A stretch of DNA of 64,000 nucleotides from RH-AL1 sp965277355 (GTDB lineage: Bacteria > Pseudomonadota > Alphaproteobacteria > Rhizobiales > Beijerinckiaceae): contig CBDICN010000001.1 in NCBI GenBank assembly GCA_965277355.1, positions 620,001 to 684,000 of the forward strand, given 5' to 3'. Positions 17,598 to 26,563 of the stretch are shown here, piece by piece. Within the stretch, counting starts at the first letter, position 1. Every line of letters begins with the position of its first letter. Both the position numbers and the translations under genes were made by a program. The notes beneath the pieces were generated by a model that made no database searches, was not told the DNA's origin, and saw nothing but the letters and a program-made list of their open reading frames with translations.

Positions 17598-19856
17598 TTG
17601 TCGTCGAGAATGACAGCTGCCAAGGGCGAGGTCAGAGCGGGAACACGCGGACTACTCGCCCGATATGGTCCCGTCGCGGTCGCTCTCGCCCTCATCGTCG
17701 CGACGACGAGTTTCCTCATCTTCTCCGACTACACGCCGGTGCGGACGACGCAGAGCGTCGTTCTCGGCCTGTTCGTCGCGAACATCGTCACGATCCTCGG
17801 ACTCGTCGTGCTGGTCGTGCTCGAGGGTTGGACGCTCTTCACGGCGTGGAAGGCCGGTGTCGCCGGCGCTAGGCTGCATATCCGCATCGTCGGATTGTTC
17901 TCGATCATCGCCGCGGTGCCGGTCATCCTGATGGCGCTGGTCGGCTCGATCACGCTCGACCGCAGCCTCAATCCCGCCTTCATGCAGGACGTCCGCGGCT
18001 TCGTGCAGAATACGATCGAGGCGGCGACCCTCTACCGCGAGGCGCAGTGCAGCTCGCTGCTGCAGGAAACCCGGCTGACCGCTCAGGATCTTGACAGCGC
18101 AAAGGCGTTTCTCACCGCCGATCGGGCGATCCTGCGCGACTATTTTGCTTCGCGCGCCAAGTTCCTCGGCTTCAGCGCGGCCGCGCTCCTCAAGCCCGAC
18201 GGCACGATGATCGAGCGCGCCAATGTCGACATCAAGCTAGGCGCAATCGGAACGGCGATCGTGACTCCCTCCGTACAGGATTTCCTCGACGCCAAGAAGG
18301 GCGAGGAAACCTGCCTCCTGCTCGACGACGAGCGGACCTTCGTGGCGCTGCGCCCGGTCACCCTGTTCCCGAACACCTACCTCTACGCGGCCCGGCCGGT
18401 CGACAGCTTCACCGTCGACTTCCCCAAGCGCGCCAAGCAACTCGTGGTGCGCTACGACGCCTTCGACCAGCACCGCTCGTCGATCTCGATCGCGTTCGCG
18501 ACCATGTACGTGTCGATCGCCCTCATCATGCTGCTCTCGGCGACTTGGCTCGGCCTCTCCTTCGCCAACCGCCTCGTCGACCCGATCCGCCGGCTGATCA
18601 GCGCCACCGACCAGGTCGCCTCCGGCAATCTCTTCACGCATGTCGAGGTCAACAGATCGGAAGGCGACCTTGCGCATCTCGGCGAAACCTTCAACAAGAT
18701 GACGGCCGAACTGCGCCAGCAGCAGCACAACCTCGTTGCCGCGAGCACCCTGATCGACGAGCGGCGGATCTTCACCGAAGCTGTGCTCTCCGGCGTGCCG
18801 GTCGCGGTCGTCGGCGTAGATCCGGGCGGCAAGATCACCACGCTCAATCCCTCGGCCGAGCACCTGATCGTGCCGGCAGGGGAGGGCGCGCAGTCCCTCA
18901 TCGGGGCAACCGTCGAGAGCGTCGTGCCGGAGATCGCAGCGATCCTGGTGGAAGCGCGCAGCAGCCAGCACCGCCTGGTGCAGGGCCAGGTCCAGCTCTC
19001 TCGCGCTGGCCGCGACCGCCTCTTCAACGTGCGGGTCACGAGCGAGCCATCGGCCAAGGCGGACAAGAGCGTCGTCGTCACGCTCGACGACATCACCGAA
19101 GTGCTCGACGCGCAGCGCTCGGCCGCCTGGGGCGATGTGGCGCGCCGTATCGCCCACGAGATCAAGAACCCGCTGACGCCGATCCAGCTCTCGGCCGAAC
19201 GCATCAAACGCAAGTACGGCAAGCTCATTACGGTCGACAAAGACATTTTCGACCAGTGCACGGATACTATCGTGCGGCAAGTCGACGACATCAAGCGGAT
19301 GGTCGACGAGTTCTCCTCGTTCGCACGCATGCCGAAGGCCTTGCTCGACAAGGACGACCTCAGTGAATGCGTGCGCCGCGTCCTGTTCTTGATGCGAGTG
19401 GCCCATACGGAAATCGCCTTCGAGGACAAGCTGCCGGACCACCCAGTGATCATGCCCTTCGACCGCAGGCTGATCTCGCAGGCGTTGACGAACATCATCA
19501 AGAACGCCACGGAAGGCATCGCCGCGCGCGAGCCGCAGGACTTCAAAGGCCAGATTACCGTCTCGCTGACGGTCGGTGCCGACGTCGAGATCGACATCAT
19601 CGACAACGGCAAGGGCTTCCCGAACGAAGCGCGCCAGCGGCTTCTCGAACCTTACATGACGACACGCGCGGAAGGCACCGGCCTCGGCCTGCCGATCGTC
19701 GCGAAGATCCTAGAAGATCACGGAGGGGGCCTCGAACTGCTCGACGCGCCCGGAGGGCAGGGCGCCCGCGTCCACCTTCACTTCCCACTCCGAGAGGCGT
19801 CGCACGGCGTCCCTTCCAACGAGCCCGCCCTCGCGGCGGCCACAGCGACGGCTTGA
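17598..19856 (+). CDS. ntrY: Transmembrane nitrogen sensor kinase NtrY
   Basis: A 752-residue membrane histidine kinase, partner of NtrX. Three hydrophobic segments lie near the N-terminus (about 25-45, 55-80, 95-118) and another near 300-325 (SIAFATMYVSIALIMLLSAT), followed by a HAMP domain (LVDPIRRLISATDQVASGNLFTHV), a PAS domain (AVVGVDPGGKITTLNPSAEHL), the HisKA box ARRIAHEIKNPLTPIQLSAERI and the ATPase boxes LTNIIKNATEG, DIIDNGKGFP and TTRAEGTGLGLPI. The 171 bases before it hold no gene and may contain its own promoter. The stop is 6 bases from ntrX. Confidence 0.96.
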   Translation: MSSRMTAAKGEVRAGTRGLLARYGPVAVALALIVATTSFLIFSDYTPVRTTQSVVLGLFVANIVTILGLVVLVVLEGWTLFTAWKAGVAGARLHIRIVGLFSIIAAVPVILMALVGSITLDRSLNPAFMQDVRGFVQNTIEAATLYREAQCSSLLQETRLTAQDLDSAKAFLTADRAILRDYFASRAKFLGFSAAALLKPDGTMIERANVDIKLGAIGTAIVTPSVQDFLDAKKGEETCLLLDDERTFVALRPVTLFPNTYLYAARPVDSFTVDFPKRAKQLVVRYDAFDQHRSSISIAFATMYVSIALIMLLSATWLGLSFANRLVDPIRRLISATDQVASGNLFTHVEVNRSEGDLAHLGETFNKMTAELRQQQHNLVAASTLIDERRIFTEAVLSGVPVAVVGVDPGGKITTLNPSAEHLIVPAGEGAQSLIGATVESVVPEIAAILVEARSSQHRLVQGQVQLSRAGRDRLFNVRVTSEPSAKADKSVVVTLDDITEVLDAQRSAAWGDVARRIAHEIKNPLTPIQLSAERIKRKYGKLITVDKDIFDQCTDTIVRQVDDIKRMVDEFSSFARMPKALLDKDDLSECVRRVLFLMRVAHTEIAFEDKLPDHPVIMPFDRRLISQALTNIIKNATEGIAAREPQDFKGQITVSLTVGADVEIDIIDNGKGFPNEARQRLLEPYMTTRAEGTGLGLPIVAKILEDHGGGLELLDAPGGQGARVHLHFPLREASHGVPSNEPALAAATATA

Positions 19857-19862
19857 ACGATC

Positions 19863-21230
19863 ATGGCGAGCGACATTCTTATCGTTGATGACGAGGTTGA
19901 CATCCGGGACATCGTGTCGGGCATTCTGTCCGACGAAGGCCACGGCACCCGTACGGCGAAGAACTCGGACGAGGCCCTATCGGCGATCACCGCGCGTCGG
20001 CCGAGCCTCGTCTTCCTCGACATCTGGCTTCAGGGCTCGAAGCTCGACGGGCTCCAGGTGCTCGACATCGTCAAGCAGCAGAACCCAGACCTGCCGGTGG
20101 TGATGATCTCGGGTCACGGCAACATCGAGACCGCCGTCTCGGCGATCAAGCTCGGCGCCTACGACTTCATCGAGAAGCCCTTCAAGGCCGACCGGCTGGT
20201 GCTTATCGCCGAGCGCGCGCTCGAGAACTCGCGTCTCAAGCGCGAGGTGAGCGATCTGCGGGTGCGCGGCGGCACCGTGAAACGGATGGTTGGCAAGTCC
20301 ACCTCGGTCAATCAACTGCGCCAAGTGATCGAGCGGGTGGCGCCGGCCAATTCTCGCATCATGATCACGGGCTACGCCGGAGCCGGCAAGGAGCTCGCCG
20401 CCCGGATGATCCATGAGGCGTCGGCGCGCGCGATGGCGCCCTTCGTCGTCATCAACGCCGCCACCATCATGCCGGAGACGATGGAAAGCGAGCTGTTCGG
20501 CGCCGAGGCGATCGACGGCGAGGGACGCAAGGTCGGCAAGCTTGAGGAAGCGCACGGCGGGACGCTCTACATCGACGAGATCGCCGACATGCCGAAAGAG
20601 ACGCAGGGCAAGATCCTGCGAGTGCTCGTCGAGCAGAGCTTCACCCGCGTCGGCGGCACGCAGCGCATCAACGTCGACGTGCGCATCATCTCCTCGAGCG
20701 CGCGAGATCTCACGAGCCTAATCGCGGAAGGGGCGTTCCGCGAGGACCTTTTTCACCGCCTCTCGGTTGTCCCGATCCGCGTGCCGTCCCTGTCCGAGCG
20801 GCGCGACGACATCCCGGAGCTGATCTCGTTCTTCATGGACCAGATCACGATGACGGCCGGCCTGCCAAAGCGCAAGATCGCCGACGACGCGATGGCGATC
20901 CTGCAATCGCACGACTGGCCGGGTAACATCCGCCAGCTGCGCAACAACGTCGAGCGACTGATGATACTCGCCTCCGGCGATGCCGACACCGAGGTCACCG
21001 CCGACATGCTCCCGTCCGAGGTCGGCGCGCTTGTGCCAGCGACGCCGACCGGTGCAGGAGGCGAGAAGCTGATGAGCCTGCCGCTGCGCGAGGCACGCGA
21101 AGTGTTCGAGCGCGAGTACCTGATGGCGCAGGTCAGCCGCTTCGGCGGCAACATCTCGCGCACGGCGGAATTCATCGGCATGGAGCGCTCGGCGCTTCAT
21201 CGCAAGCTGAAGTCGCTGGGGATCGATTGA
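19863..21230 (+). CDS. ntrX: Response regulator NtrX (AAA+ without GAFTGA loop)
   Basis: A 455-residue NtrC-like regulator phosphorylated by NtrY. The receiver has Asp53 (VFLDIWLQG). The AAA+ domain has Walker A GYAGAGKELAARMI and Walker B GGTLYIDEIADMP, but between ESELFG and the Walker B strand it reads AEAIDGEGRKVGKLEEAHGG, so the GAFTGA loop that contacts sigma-54 is missing and the segment is shorter. It therefore probably does not activate sigma-54 RNA polymerase in the standard way. The Fis-type helix-turn-helix (GGNISRTAEFIGMERSALHRKL) is intact. The next gene starts within its stop codon. Confidence 0.95.
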   Translation: MASDILIVDDEVDIRDIVSGILSDEGHGTRTAKNSDEALSAITARRPSLVFLDIWLQGSKLDGLQVLDIVKQQNPDLPVVMISGHGNIETAVSAIKLGAYDFIEKPFKADRLVLIAERALENSRLKREVSDLRVRGGTVKRMVGKSTSVNQLRQVIERVAPANSRIMITGYAGAGKELAARMIHEASARAMAPFVVINAATIMPETMESELFGAEAIDGEGRKVGKLEEAHGGTLYIDEIADMPKETQGKILRVLVEQSFTRVGGTQRINVDVRIISSSARDLTSLIAEGAFREDLFHRLSVVPIRVPSLSERRDDIPELISFFMDQITMTAGLPKRKIADDAMAILQSHDWPGNIRQLRNNVERLMILASGDADTEVTADMLPSEVGALVPATPTGAGGEKLMSLPLREAREVFEREYLMAQVSRFGGNISRTAEFIGMERSALHRKLKSLGID

Positions 21231-21802
21231 GCGATCTCGCCGCGGAGCCAGCCGCTCCGCCGGCGCCGTCGCTCTTCGAGCTTTTCGCGGCGTTCCTCAA
21301 GATCGGCGTGCTCGGGTTCGGCGGCGTGGCCGCGCAGGCACGCCACGTCATCGTGGTCGAGCGCAAACTCTTGAGCGATCGGGGTTTCGCCGAACTGTTC
21401 GGAGTCTCGAGCAGCCTGCCAGGCGCCAATACTGTCAACATGGCGACCCTGCTTGGCGACCGCCACGCCGGGCTCCCCGGCGTCGCCGCGACCGTCGGCG
21501 GCCTTCTCGGCGCGCCTCTGGTCATCCTCGTCGCCGTCGCCACGCTCTACACGCGCTATGCGGATCTGCCCCTTCTCAGGGCGGCCCTGTCAGGCGCCGC
21601 CGCTGCCGCCGCTGGGCTGGTCGTCGGCACCGCGCTCAAGACCCTCAAGGGACTCGAAGCCGACAGCGTGACCTATGCGACTACGGCGCTCGTCTGCGTC
21701 GCGGCGGCCTACGCGAGACTGCCGATGCTAGCAACGCTCGCCATCGCCATCCCGGCCTCGCTCGGGCTCGCGATCCTGCGCCGGTCCCGCGGTACGCCGT
21801 GA
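21227..21802 (+). CDS. Chromate transporter, N-terminal-type subunit
   Basis: A 191-residue CHR-family membrane protein, one half of a two-gene (short-chain) chromate transporter. Family signatures are FAAFLKIGVLGFGGVAAQARHV and the LPGANTVNMATLLG motif, followed by alternating hydrophobic helices. The usual substrates proposed for the family are chromate or sulfate. The start TTG 21227 overlaps the ntrX stop by four bases (TTGA), and its own end overlaps the second half. It lies where other rhizobia often have trkA. Confidence 0.85.
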   Translation: MSDLAAEPAAPPAPSLFELFAAFLKIGVLGFGGVAAQARHVIVVERKLLSDRGFAELFGVSSSLPGANTVNMATLLGDRHAGLPGVAATVGGLLGAPLVILVAVATLYTRYADLPLLRAALSGAAAAAAGLVVGTALKTLKGLEADSVTYATTALVCVAAAYARLPMLATLAIAIPASLGLAILRRSRGTP

Positions 21803-22335
21803 CGATCCTCGTCCATCTCGCGCTCACCTTCGCCCTGCTGTCGTTGCTCTCGATCGGCGGCGCCAACGCGACGGTTCCGGAGATCCACCGCCAAATGGTC
21901 GAGGTTCTCCACTGGATGGACGATAAGACCTTCGCCAATCTGATCGCGGTCGGTCAGACCGCGCCCGGCCCCAACGTGCTTATCGTCAGCATGATCGGCT
22001 GGCACATGGCCGGCTTGGCCGGGCTACTCGTGGCGACGGCGGCGATGGTCGCGCCGTCGGCCGTGCTGGCGCTTGCCGTCGGCCGCCTAATGACGCGCTT
22101 CGAGACATCGGGCTCGATCGCGCTGGTTCGGCGGGCGCTTGCGCCGATCGCGGTTGGATTCATGCTGGCGAGCGGTGTCGTCATGACGAAAGCCAGCTTC
22201 GAGGGGCCGGTCAGCCTGCTCATCGTGGCCTGCGTCGCGGCCCTGGTCTATAGCACGAGTACCTCGCCCTACTGGGGCATCCTCGCCGGTTCCGTCATCG
22301 GCGCGGCGGGCCACGCCCTTCATATATTTGCCTGA
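21799..22335 (+). CDS. Chromate transporter, C-terminal-type subunit
   Basis: A 178-residue partner of the preceding CHR protein. It carries the second copy of the family motif (LSLLSIGGANATVPEIHRQMVE) and the QTAPGPNVLIVSMIGWHMAG signature, with about five further membrane segments. GTG start at 21799 overlaps the previous stop by four bases, so the two halves are made in equal amounts, as expected for short-chain CHR pairs. Confidence 0.86.
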   Translation: MTILVHLALTFALLSLLSIGGANATVPEIHRQMVEVLHWMDDKTFANLIAVGQTAPGPNVLIVSMIGWHMAGLAGLLVATAAMVAPSAVLALAVGRLMTRFETSGSIALVRRALAPIAVGFMLASGVVMTKASFEGPVSLLIVACVAALVYSTSTSPYWGILAGSVIGAAGHALHIFA

Positions 22336-22352
22336 TCCGGAGAGACGAAGCC

Positions 22353-23261
22353 GTGAGCCGCATCGCCTACGTCAACGGTCGCTACCTTCCGAAGTCGCAA
22401 TCGTTGGTCGCGATCGAGGATCGCGGTTACCAGTTCGCCGACGGCATCTACGAGGTGATGGAGGTGCATGGCGGCGATCTCGTCGACGAAGAGCTTCACC
22501 TCGAGCGGCTCCGGCGCTCGCTGGGGGAGGTGGCAATGGCCGCGCCGCTGAGCGAACCGGCGTTGCGCCTCGTTCTGCGCGAGACCGTCGCGCGAAACCG
22601 TGTGCGTGACGGCATGGTGTACCTCCAAGTCACGCGCGGGGTCGCCTCGCGCGATCATGTCTTTCCCGATCCGGCCGTGCGGCCAAGCCTGGTCGTCACG
22701 GCCAAATCGGTCGATCCGGAGAAGGCGGCGAGCAAGGCCGCTGTCGGCATCAAGGTCATTACGACGCCCGACATCCGCTGGAAGCGGCCGGACATCAAGT
22801 CGATCTCGCTGCTCCCCAACGTCCTCGCCAAGCAGGCGGCGCGAGCGAGGGGCGCCGGCGAGGCCTGGCTGATCGGCGAGGATGGGTTTGTCAGGGAGGG
22901 GTCCTCGTCGAACGCCTGGATCATCGATGCCGAGCGGCGGGTTTTCACCCATCCGGTCGATCAGGCCATCCTGAAGGGCGTCACCCGCACGACGCTGGTG
23001 TCGCTGATCGCCTCCCTCGGTATGGCGCTGGAAGAGCGGGCGTTCTCGCTCGAGGAGGCCTACGCCGCGCGTGAGGCGTTCATCACCGGGGCGACGATCC
23101 TGGTCATGCCGGTGATCGCGATCGACGACCGACTTGTCGCCGACGGCCGCCCCGGCCCGATCACGCGGGACCTTCGCCAACGCTTCCATGCCGCCGCGCG
23201 TCGTTCACCATGCGCAGGCAATATGTCAGCCCAGGCGCTGAAAGTTCTTTCTCTCCCGTAG
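22353..23261 (+). CDS. dat: D-amino-acid transaminase (class IV aminotransferase)
   Basis: A 302-residue PLP fold-type IV enzyme; D-alanine transaminase is the usual assignment, supplying D-glutamate or D-alanine. Visible features are YVNGRYLPKSQSLVAIEDRGYQFADGIYEV at the start, LQVTRGVASRDHVFP, the PLP-lysine motif DIKSISLLPNVLAKQ, EAWLIGEDGFVREGSSSNAWII and EAFITGATILVMPVIAIDD. GTG start at 22353. Its place upstream of hfq is typical of rhizobia. The substrate could also be a branched-chain or other D-amino acid. Confidence 0.88.
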   Translation: MSRIAYVNGRYLPKSQSLVAIEDRGYQFADGIYEVMEVHGGDLVDEELHLERLRRSLGEVAMAAPLSEPALRLVLRETVARNRVRDGMVYLQVTRGVASRDHVFPDPAVRPSLVVTAKSVDPEKAASKAAVGIKVITTPDIRWKRPDIKSISLLPNVLAKQAARARGAGEAWLIGEDGFVREGSSSNAWIIDAERRVFTHPVDQAILKGVTRTTLVSLIASLGMALEERAFSLEEAYAAREAFITGATILVMPVIAIDDRLVADGRPGPITRDLRQRFHAAARRSPCAGNMSAQALKVLSLP

Positions 23262-23359
23262 CATCAGCCCTAAGAGACGGGCGCCCCGCGAGAGCGCGGT
23301 GCAAACGTCTAAACCAAAGCGCCGGCAGGGCGCCAAGAACAGAAACCGGAACGCAACCG

Positions 23360-23617
23360 ATGGCGACAGAGCGCCCGCAGAACCTGCAGGACACCTTTCT
23401 CAATTACCTTCGCAAGAACAAGGTCCCGCTCACGATCTTCCTGGTAAATGGTGTCAAGCTTCAGGGCGTCGTTACATGGTTCGACACTTTCTGTGTCCTT
23501 CTGCGACGCGATGGGCATTCCCAGCTCGTCTACAAACATGCAATATCGACGATCATGCCGGGCCACCCCATTCAGATGTTCGAGCCCGGCGAGGATCCGG
23601 CCATCGCGCCGCACTAG
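23360..23617 (+). CDS. hfq: RNA chaperone Hfq
   Basis: An 85-residue Sm-like hexameric protein that pairs small RNAs with mRNAs; in alphaproteobacteria it also supports nif/ntr regulation. The Sm1 region is NLQDTFLNYLRKNKVPLTIFLVNGVKLQG and the Sm2 motif is QLVYKHAISTI. The start ATG 23360 gives the canonical MATERPQNLQD; the open frame extends further upstream over dat without meaning. hflX follows 9 bases later. Confidence 0.98.
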   Translation: MATERPQNLQDTFLNYLRKNKVPLTIFLVNGVKLQGVVTWFDTFCVLLRRDGHSQLVYKHAISTIMPGHPIQMFEPGEDPAIAPH

Positions 23618-23626
23618 CGAGCTGAC

Positions 23627-24988
23627 TTGAAGGAAGCCGGGTTTCCGAACGGCGACAGGGACGAAGCAGAACGCGCCGCGTCGACGCGGGCTCTCGTGCT
23701 CGGCCCCTATCTCGACGAGCATAGCAAGCGAGGCGGCGAGGCAGCCAACGGCCGCTCGGCCGTGGCGAGAGTTGCTGAAGCCGGCGGCCTCGCTCGCGCC
23801 ATCGATCTGAACGTCGTCGAAGCGACCATCGTCAGCTTGCGCCAGGTCCGTCCCGCGACCTACCTCGGCAAAGGCAAGGTCGAGGAGATCGCCGCCCGCG
23901 TCCACGAAGATGAGATTGCGCTGGTCTTCATGGATTGCGCGCTGTCGCCGGTGCAGCAGCGCAATCTCGAGAAGGCGTTCGAGGCCAAAGTCATCGACCG
24001 CACCGGGCTGATCTTGGAGATCTTCGGCCGCCGGGCGCGGACGCGCGAGGGTGCTCTGCAGGTCGAACTGGCGCATCTCGACTACCAGAAGTCGCGGCTG
24101 GTGCGCTCCTGGACCCACCTAGAGCGCCAGCGCGGCGGTTTCGGCTTTCTCGGCGGTCCCGGCGAGACGCAGATCGAGACCGACCGCCGGCTGATCTCCG
24201 AACGCATGGTGCGCATCGAGGCCGATCTGGAGAAGGTGAAGCGCACCCGGTCGCTCCACCGGAAGACCCGCCGCGACGTGCCTTATCCGCTGGTCGCCCT
24301 AGTCGGCTACACCAATGCCGGCAAGTCCACGCTGTTCAATCGCCTCACGCGGGCGAGGGTGCTTGCCGGGGACATGCTGTTCGCGACGCTCGATCCGACG
24401 CTGCGGAGCCTGCAGCTTCCGCACGGCGCCAAGATCATACTCTCCGATACCGTCGGGTTTATCTCGGACCTGCCGACGATGCTCGTCTCCGCGTTCCGCG
24501 CGACGCTTGAAGAGGTGCTCGAGGCCGACGTCATCCTCCACGTCCGCGACATCTCGCACGAAGATACCGATGCGCAATCGGCCGACGTCGACGCGATCCT
24601 GACAGATCTCGGCGTCGACTCCAACGATCACCGCCGGCTGCTCGAGGTGTGGAACAAGCTCGATCTCCTCGACGAGGCCTCGACAGCCGCCGTGACGAAC
24701 AGCGCGCGGCGGCGCGGCGCCAATGCACGCCCGATCATCGTCTCGGCGCTGACCGGGCAGGGCGAGGAGATCCTGGTCGCCGAGATCGAGGACCGGCTGG
24801 CCGAGGGCCGCATCGTGCTCGATCTCGATCTTGCGTTGGAGGACGGTCAGGGCTTGGCATGGCTCTACGAGCATGTCGAAGTGCTCGCGCGCCGCGAGGA
24901 CGATACCGCCGTCCACGTTCAAGTCCGGGTGCCTGAAGCGCGGGCCGACCAGGTCCGCGCGCGCTTCGGTCCCGCGCGAGTGGTGTAA
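23627..24988 (+). CDS. hflX: Ribosome-associated GTPase HflX
   Basis: A 453-residue GTPase that splits or rescues stalled ribosomes. The N-terminal HflX domain has TYLGKGKVEEIA, LSPVQQRNLEKAF, IDRTGLILEIFGRRARTREG and RGGFGFLGGPGETQIETDRR. The GTPase domain has G1 GYTNAGKSTLFNRL, G3 LSDTVGFISDLP and G4 NKLDLLD. The start is TTG 23627, only 9 bases after hfq, giving the widespread hfq-hflX operon. Its end is 9 bases from the convergent mazG. Confidence 0.96.
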   Translation: MKEAGFPNGDRDEAERAASTRALVLGPYLDEHSKRGGEAANGRSAVARVAEAGGLARAIDLNVVEATIVSLRQVRPATYLGKGKVEEIAARVHEDEIALVFMDCALSPVQQRNLEKAFEAKVIDRTGLILEIFGRRARTREGALQVELAHLDYQKSRLVRSWTHLERQRGGFGFLGGPGETQIETDRRLISERMVRIEADLEKVKRTRSLHRKTRRDVPYPLVALVGYTNAGKSTLFNRLTRARVLAGDMLFATLDPTLRSLQLPHGAKIILSDTVGFISDLPTMLVSAFRATLEEVLEADVILHVRDISHEDTDAQSADVDAILTDLGVDSNDHRRLLEVWNKLDLLDEASTAAVTNSARRRGANARPIIVSALTGQGEEILVAEIEDRLAEGRIVLDLDLALEDGQGLAWLYEHVEVLARREDDTAVHVQVRVPEARADQVRARFGPARVV

Positions 24989-24997
24989 GGACCGAGG

Positions 24998-25921
24998 CTA
25001 CAGACCTTCCGCCTTGGCCTGGCTCCACAGCGCGTCCATCTCCTCAAGGGTCGACGCCGCGGGAGACGAGCCCTTGGCCGCGAGGCCCTTCTCGATGAAG
25101 GCGAAGCGGCGCTCGAATTTGGCGTTGCTCGCGCGGACGGCCGCTTCCGGATCGACCTCGGCGTGACGGGCAAGATTGGCAACGGCGAATAGGAGATCGC
25201 CGACCTCGTCGGCAACCTGATCGCGGTTACCTGCGTCGACGGCCTCGGCGATCTCGTCGATCTCTTCCCGGATCTTGGCGAGTACCAGCTTGGCGTCATT
25301 CCAGTCGAAGCCGACGATCGAAGCCTTGCGCTGCAGCTTCACCGCACGCGTCAGGCCGGGGAGGGCGACGGTGACGTCGGACAGCACGCTCCCGGCTGCC
25401 TCGCCTTTTCCCTCGCGCTCCTCGGCCTTGATCGCTTCCCAAACCTGGTTGGAGAGGCCGGGCTTGTCCTCGCCCGCTGCCATCGCGGCGAGGAGTCCGT
25501 GGACCTTGCCGCCGGCCTTGGTGCCGGGACCGGCCGTCGACGACCGCGTGGCGCGCATCGCTTCCCAGATCTTGTCGACTCCTGACGGCGGCGGCTTCTT
25601 CGGCGTCTGGTCGAACACGTGGGGATGGCGACGCACCATCTTGGCGGTGACCCCCTCGACGATGTCGCCGAAGCGGAACGCTCCCGCCTCCTCGGCAAGA
25701 CGGGCGTGGAAAACGACCTGCAGAAGCAGGTCGCCCAATTCGTCGCGGAGATCGTCAAGGGCGCCGCGTTCGACCGCATCGACCACCTCGTAGGCCTCTT
25801 CGAGCGCGTAAGGAGCGAGGGACTTGTGAGTCTGCTCGAGATCCCAGGGGCAACCGGTCTTCGGACTGCGTAAGGCGGCCATGATCTCGATCAGGCGGGC
25901 CACGTCTGCAGACGGCTGCAT
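24998..25921 (-). CDS. mazG: Nucleoside triphosphate pyrophosphohydrolase MazG
   Basis: A 307-residue house-cleaning enzyme that hydrolyses NTPs to NMP and PPi. Two MazG repeats are visible: the first with CPWDLEQTHKSLAPYALEEAYEVVDAVE and RDELGDLLLQVVFHA; the second with REEIDEIAEAVDAG and ADEVGDLLFAVANLARH. The metal-binding EExxE and ExxD patterns are intact in both. Upstream of its ATG lies the IS630-type element, whose TA target is only about 30 bases away, so its original promoter may have been displaced. Confidence 0.94.
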   Translation of the reverse strand: MQPSADVARLIEIMAALRSPKTGCPWDLEQTHKSLAPYALEEAYEVVDAVERGALDDLRDELGDLLLQVVFHARLAEEAGAFRFGDIVEGVTAKMVRRHPHVFDQTPKKPPPSGVDKIWEAMRATRSSTAGPGTKAGGKVHGLLAAMAAGEDKPGLSNQVWEAIKAEEREGKGEAAGSVLSDVTVALPGLTRAVKLQRKASIVGFDWNDAKLVLAKIREEIDEIAEAVDAGNRDQVADEVGDLLFAVANLARHAEVDPEAAVRASNAKFERRFAFIEKGLAAKGSSPAASTLEEMDALWSQAKAEGL

Positions 25922-25966
25922 GGCTGGTCTCCAAGATGACGTTGCGCTGGCTAGAGCATTTCCGGC

Positions 25967-26563
25967 TTAGTCGCACGCATAGCCTGAGCTTGCGATGTAA
26001 TTTCGGCATTCGTCGGGACCCAGCGCTCTGATGATCCGGCCGATTTCCTTCCACAGGGCGTCTTGTGTGCGGGCTTTTGCTTTGCGCAATTCGGCCTTCA
26101 ACTTGGCGAACATCTTCTCGATGGGGTTGAGATCGGGACTGTAGGGCGGCAGGTAGAGGACGCTGGCGCCGACGGCTCTGATCGCCGCCTCGACGCCGAC
26201 GACCTTGTGGGCGGAGAGGTTGTCCATCACCACGATGTCGCCTGGTGACAGAGCGGGCGCCAGGAACTGCTCGGTGTAGGCGAGGAAGATCTCGCCCGTC
26301 ATCGGGCCGTCGAGGACCAGCGGCGCGATGACGCCGCTCTCGCGCAGGCCGCCGACGAACGTCGTCGTGAACCAGTGGCCGTGCGGGGTGGCATCGACGA
26401 GCCGCTCGCTTTTCGGTCCCCAGCCGTGAGTGCGCGCCATGTTGGTCGCGGCGCCGGTCTCGTCGATGAAGACGAAGGCGGCGCAATCCATGAAGCGCTG
26501 CCAAGCTTGCCACCGCTTCCGACGCACGGCGACATCGGGGCGATCCTGCTCGGCGGCTCTCAT
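25967..26563 (-). CDS. IS630 transposase, catalytic part (orfB)
   Basis: The C-terminal catalytic half of the transposase, 198 codons from ATG 26563, with the DDE residues in FIDETGAATNM, VVMDNLSAHK and YSPDLNPIEKMFAKLK (third residue Glu). It is normally made as a fusion: a -1 shift on the A7 run (26568-26574, minus strand) joins orfA to this frame as HKKKSMRAAEQDRPDV. Its ATG also overlaps the orfA stop (ATGA). The stop lies inside the left inverted repeat. All catalytic residues are present, so the copy may be active. Confidence 0.9.
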   Translation of the reverse strand: MRAAEQDRPDVAVRRKRWQAWQRFMDCAAFVFIDETGAATNMARTHGWGPKSERLVDATPHGHWFTTTFVGGLRESGVIAPLVLDGPMTGEIFLAYTEQFLAPALSPGDIVVMDNLSAHKVVGVEAAIRAVGASVLYLPPYSPDLNPIEKMFAKLKAELRKAKARTQDALWKEIGRIIRALGPDECRNYIASSGYACD

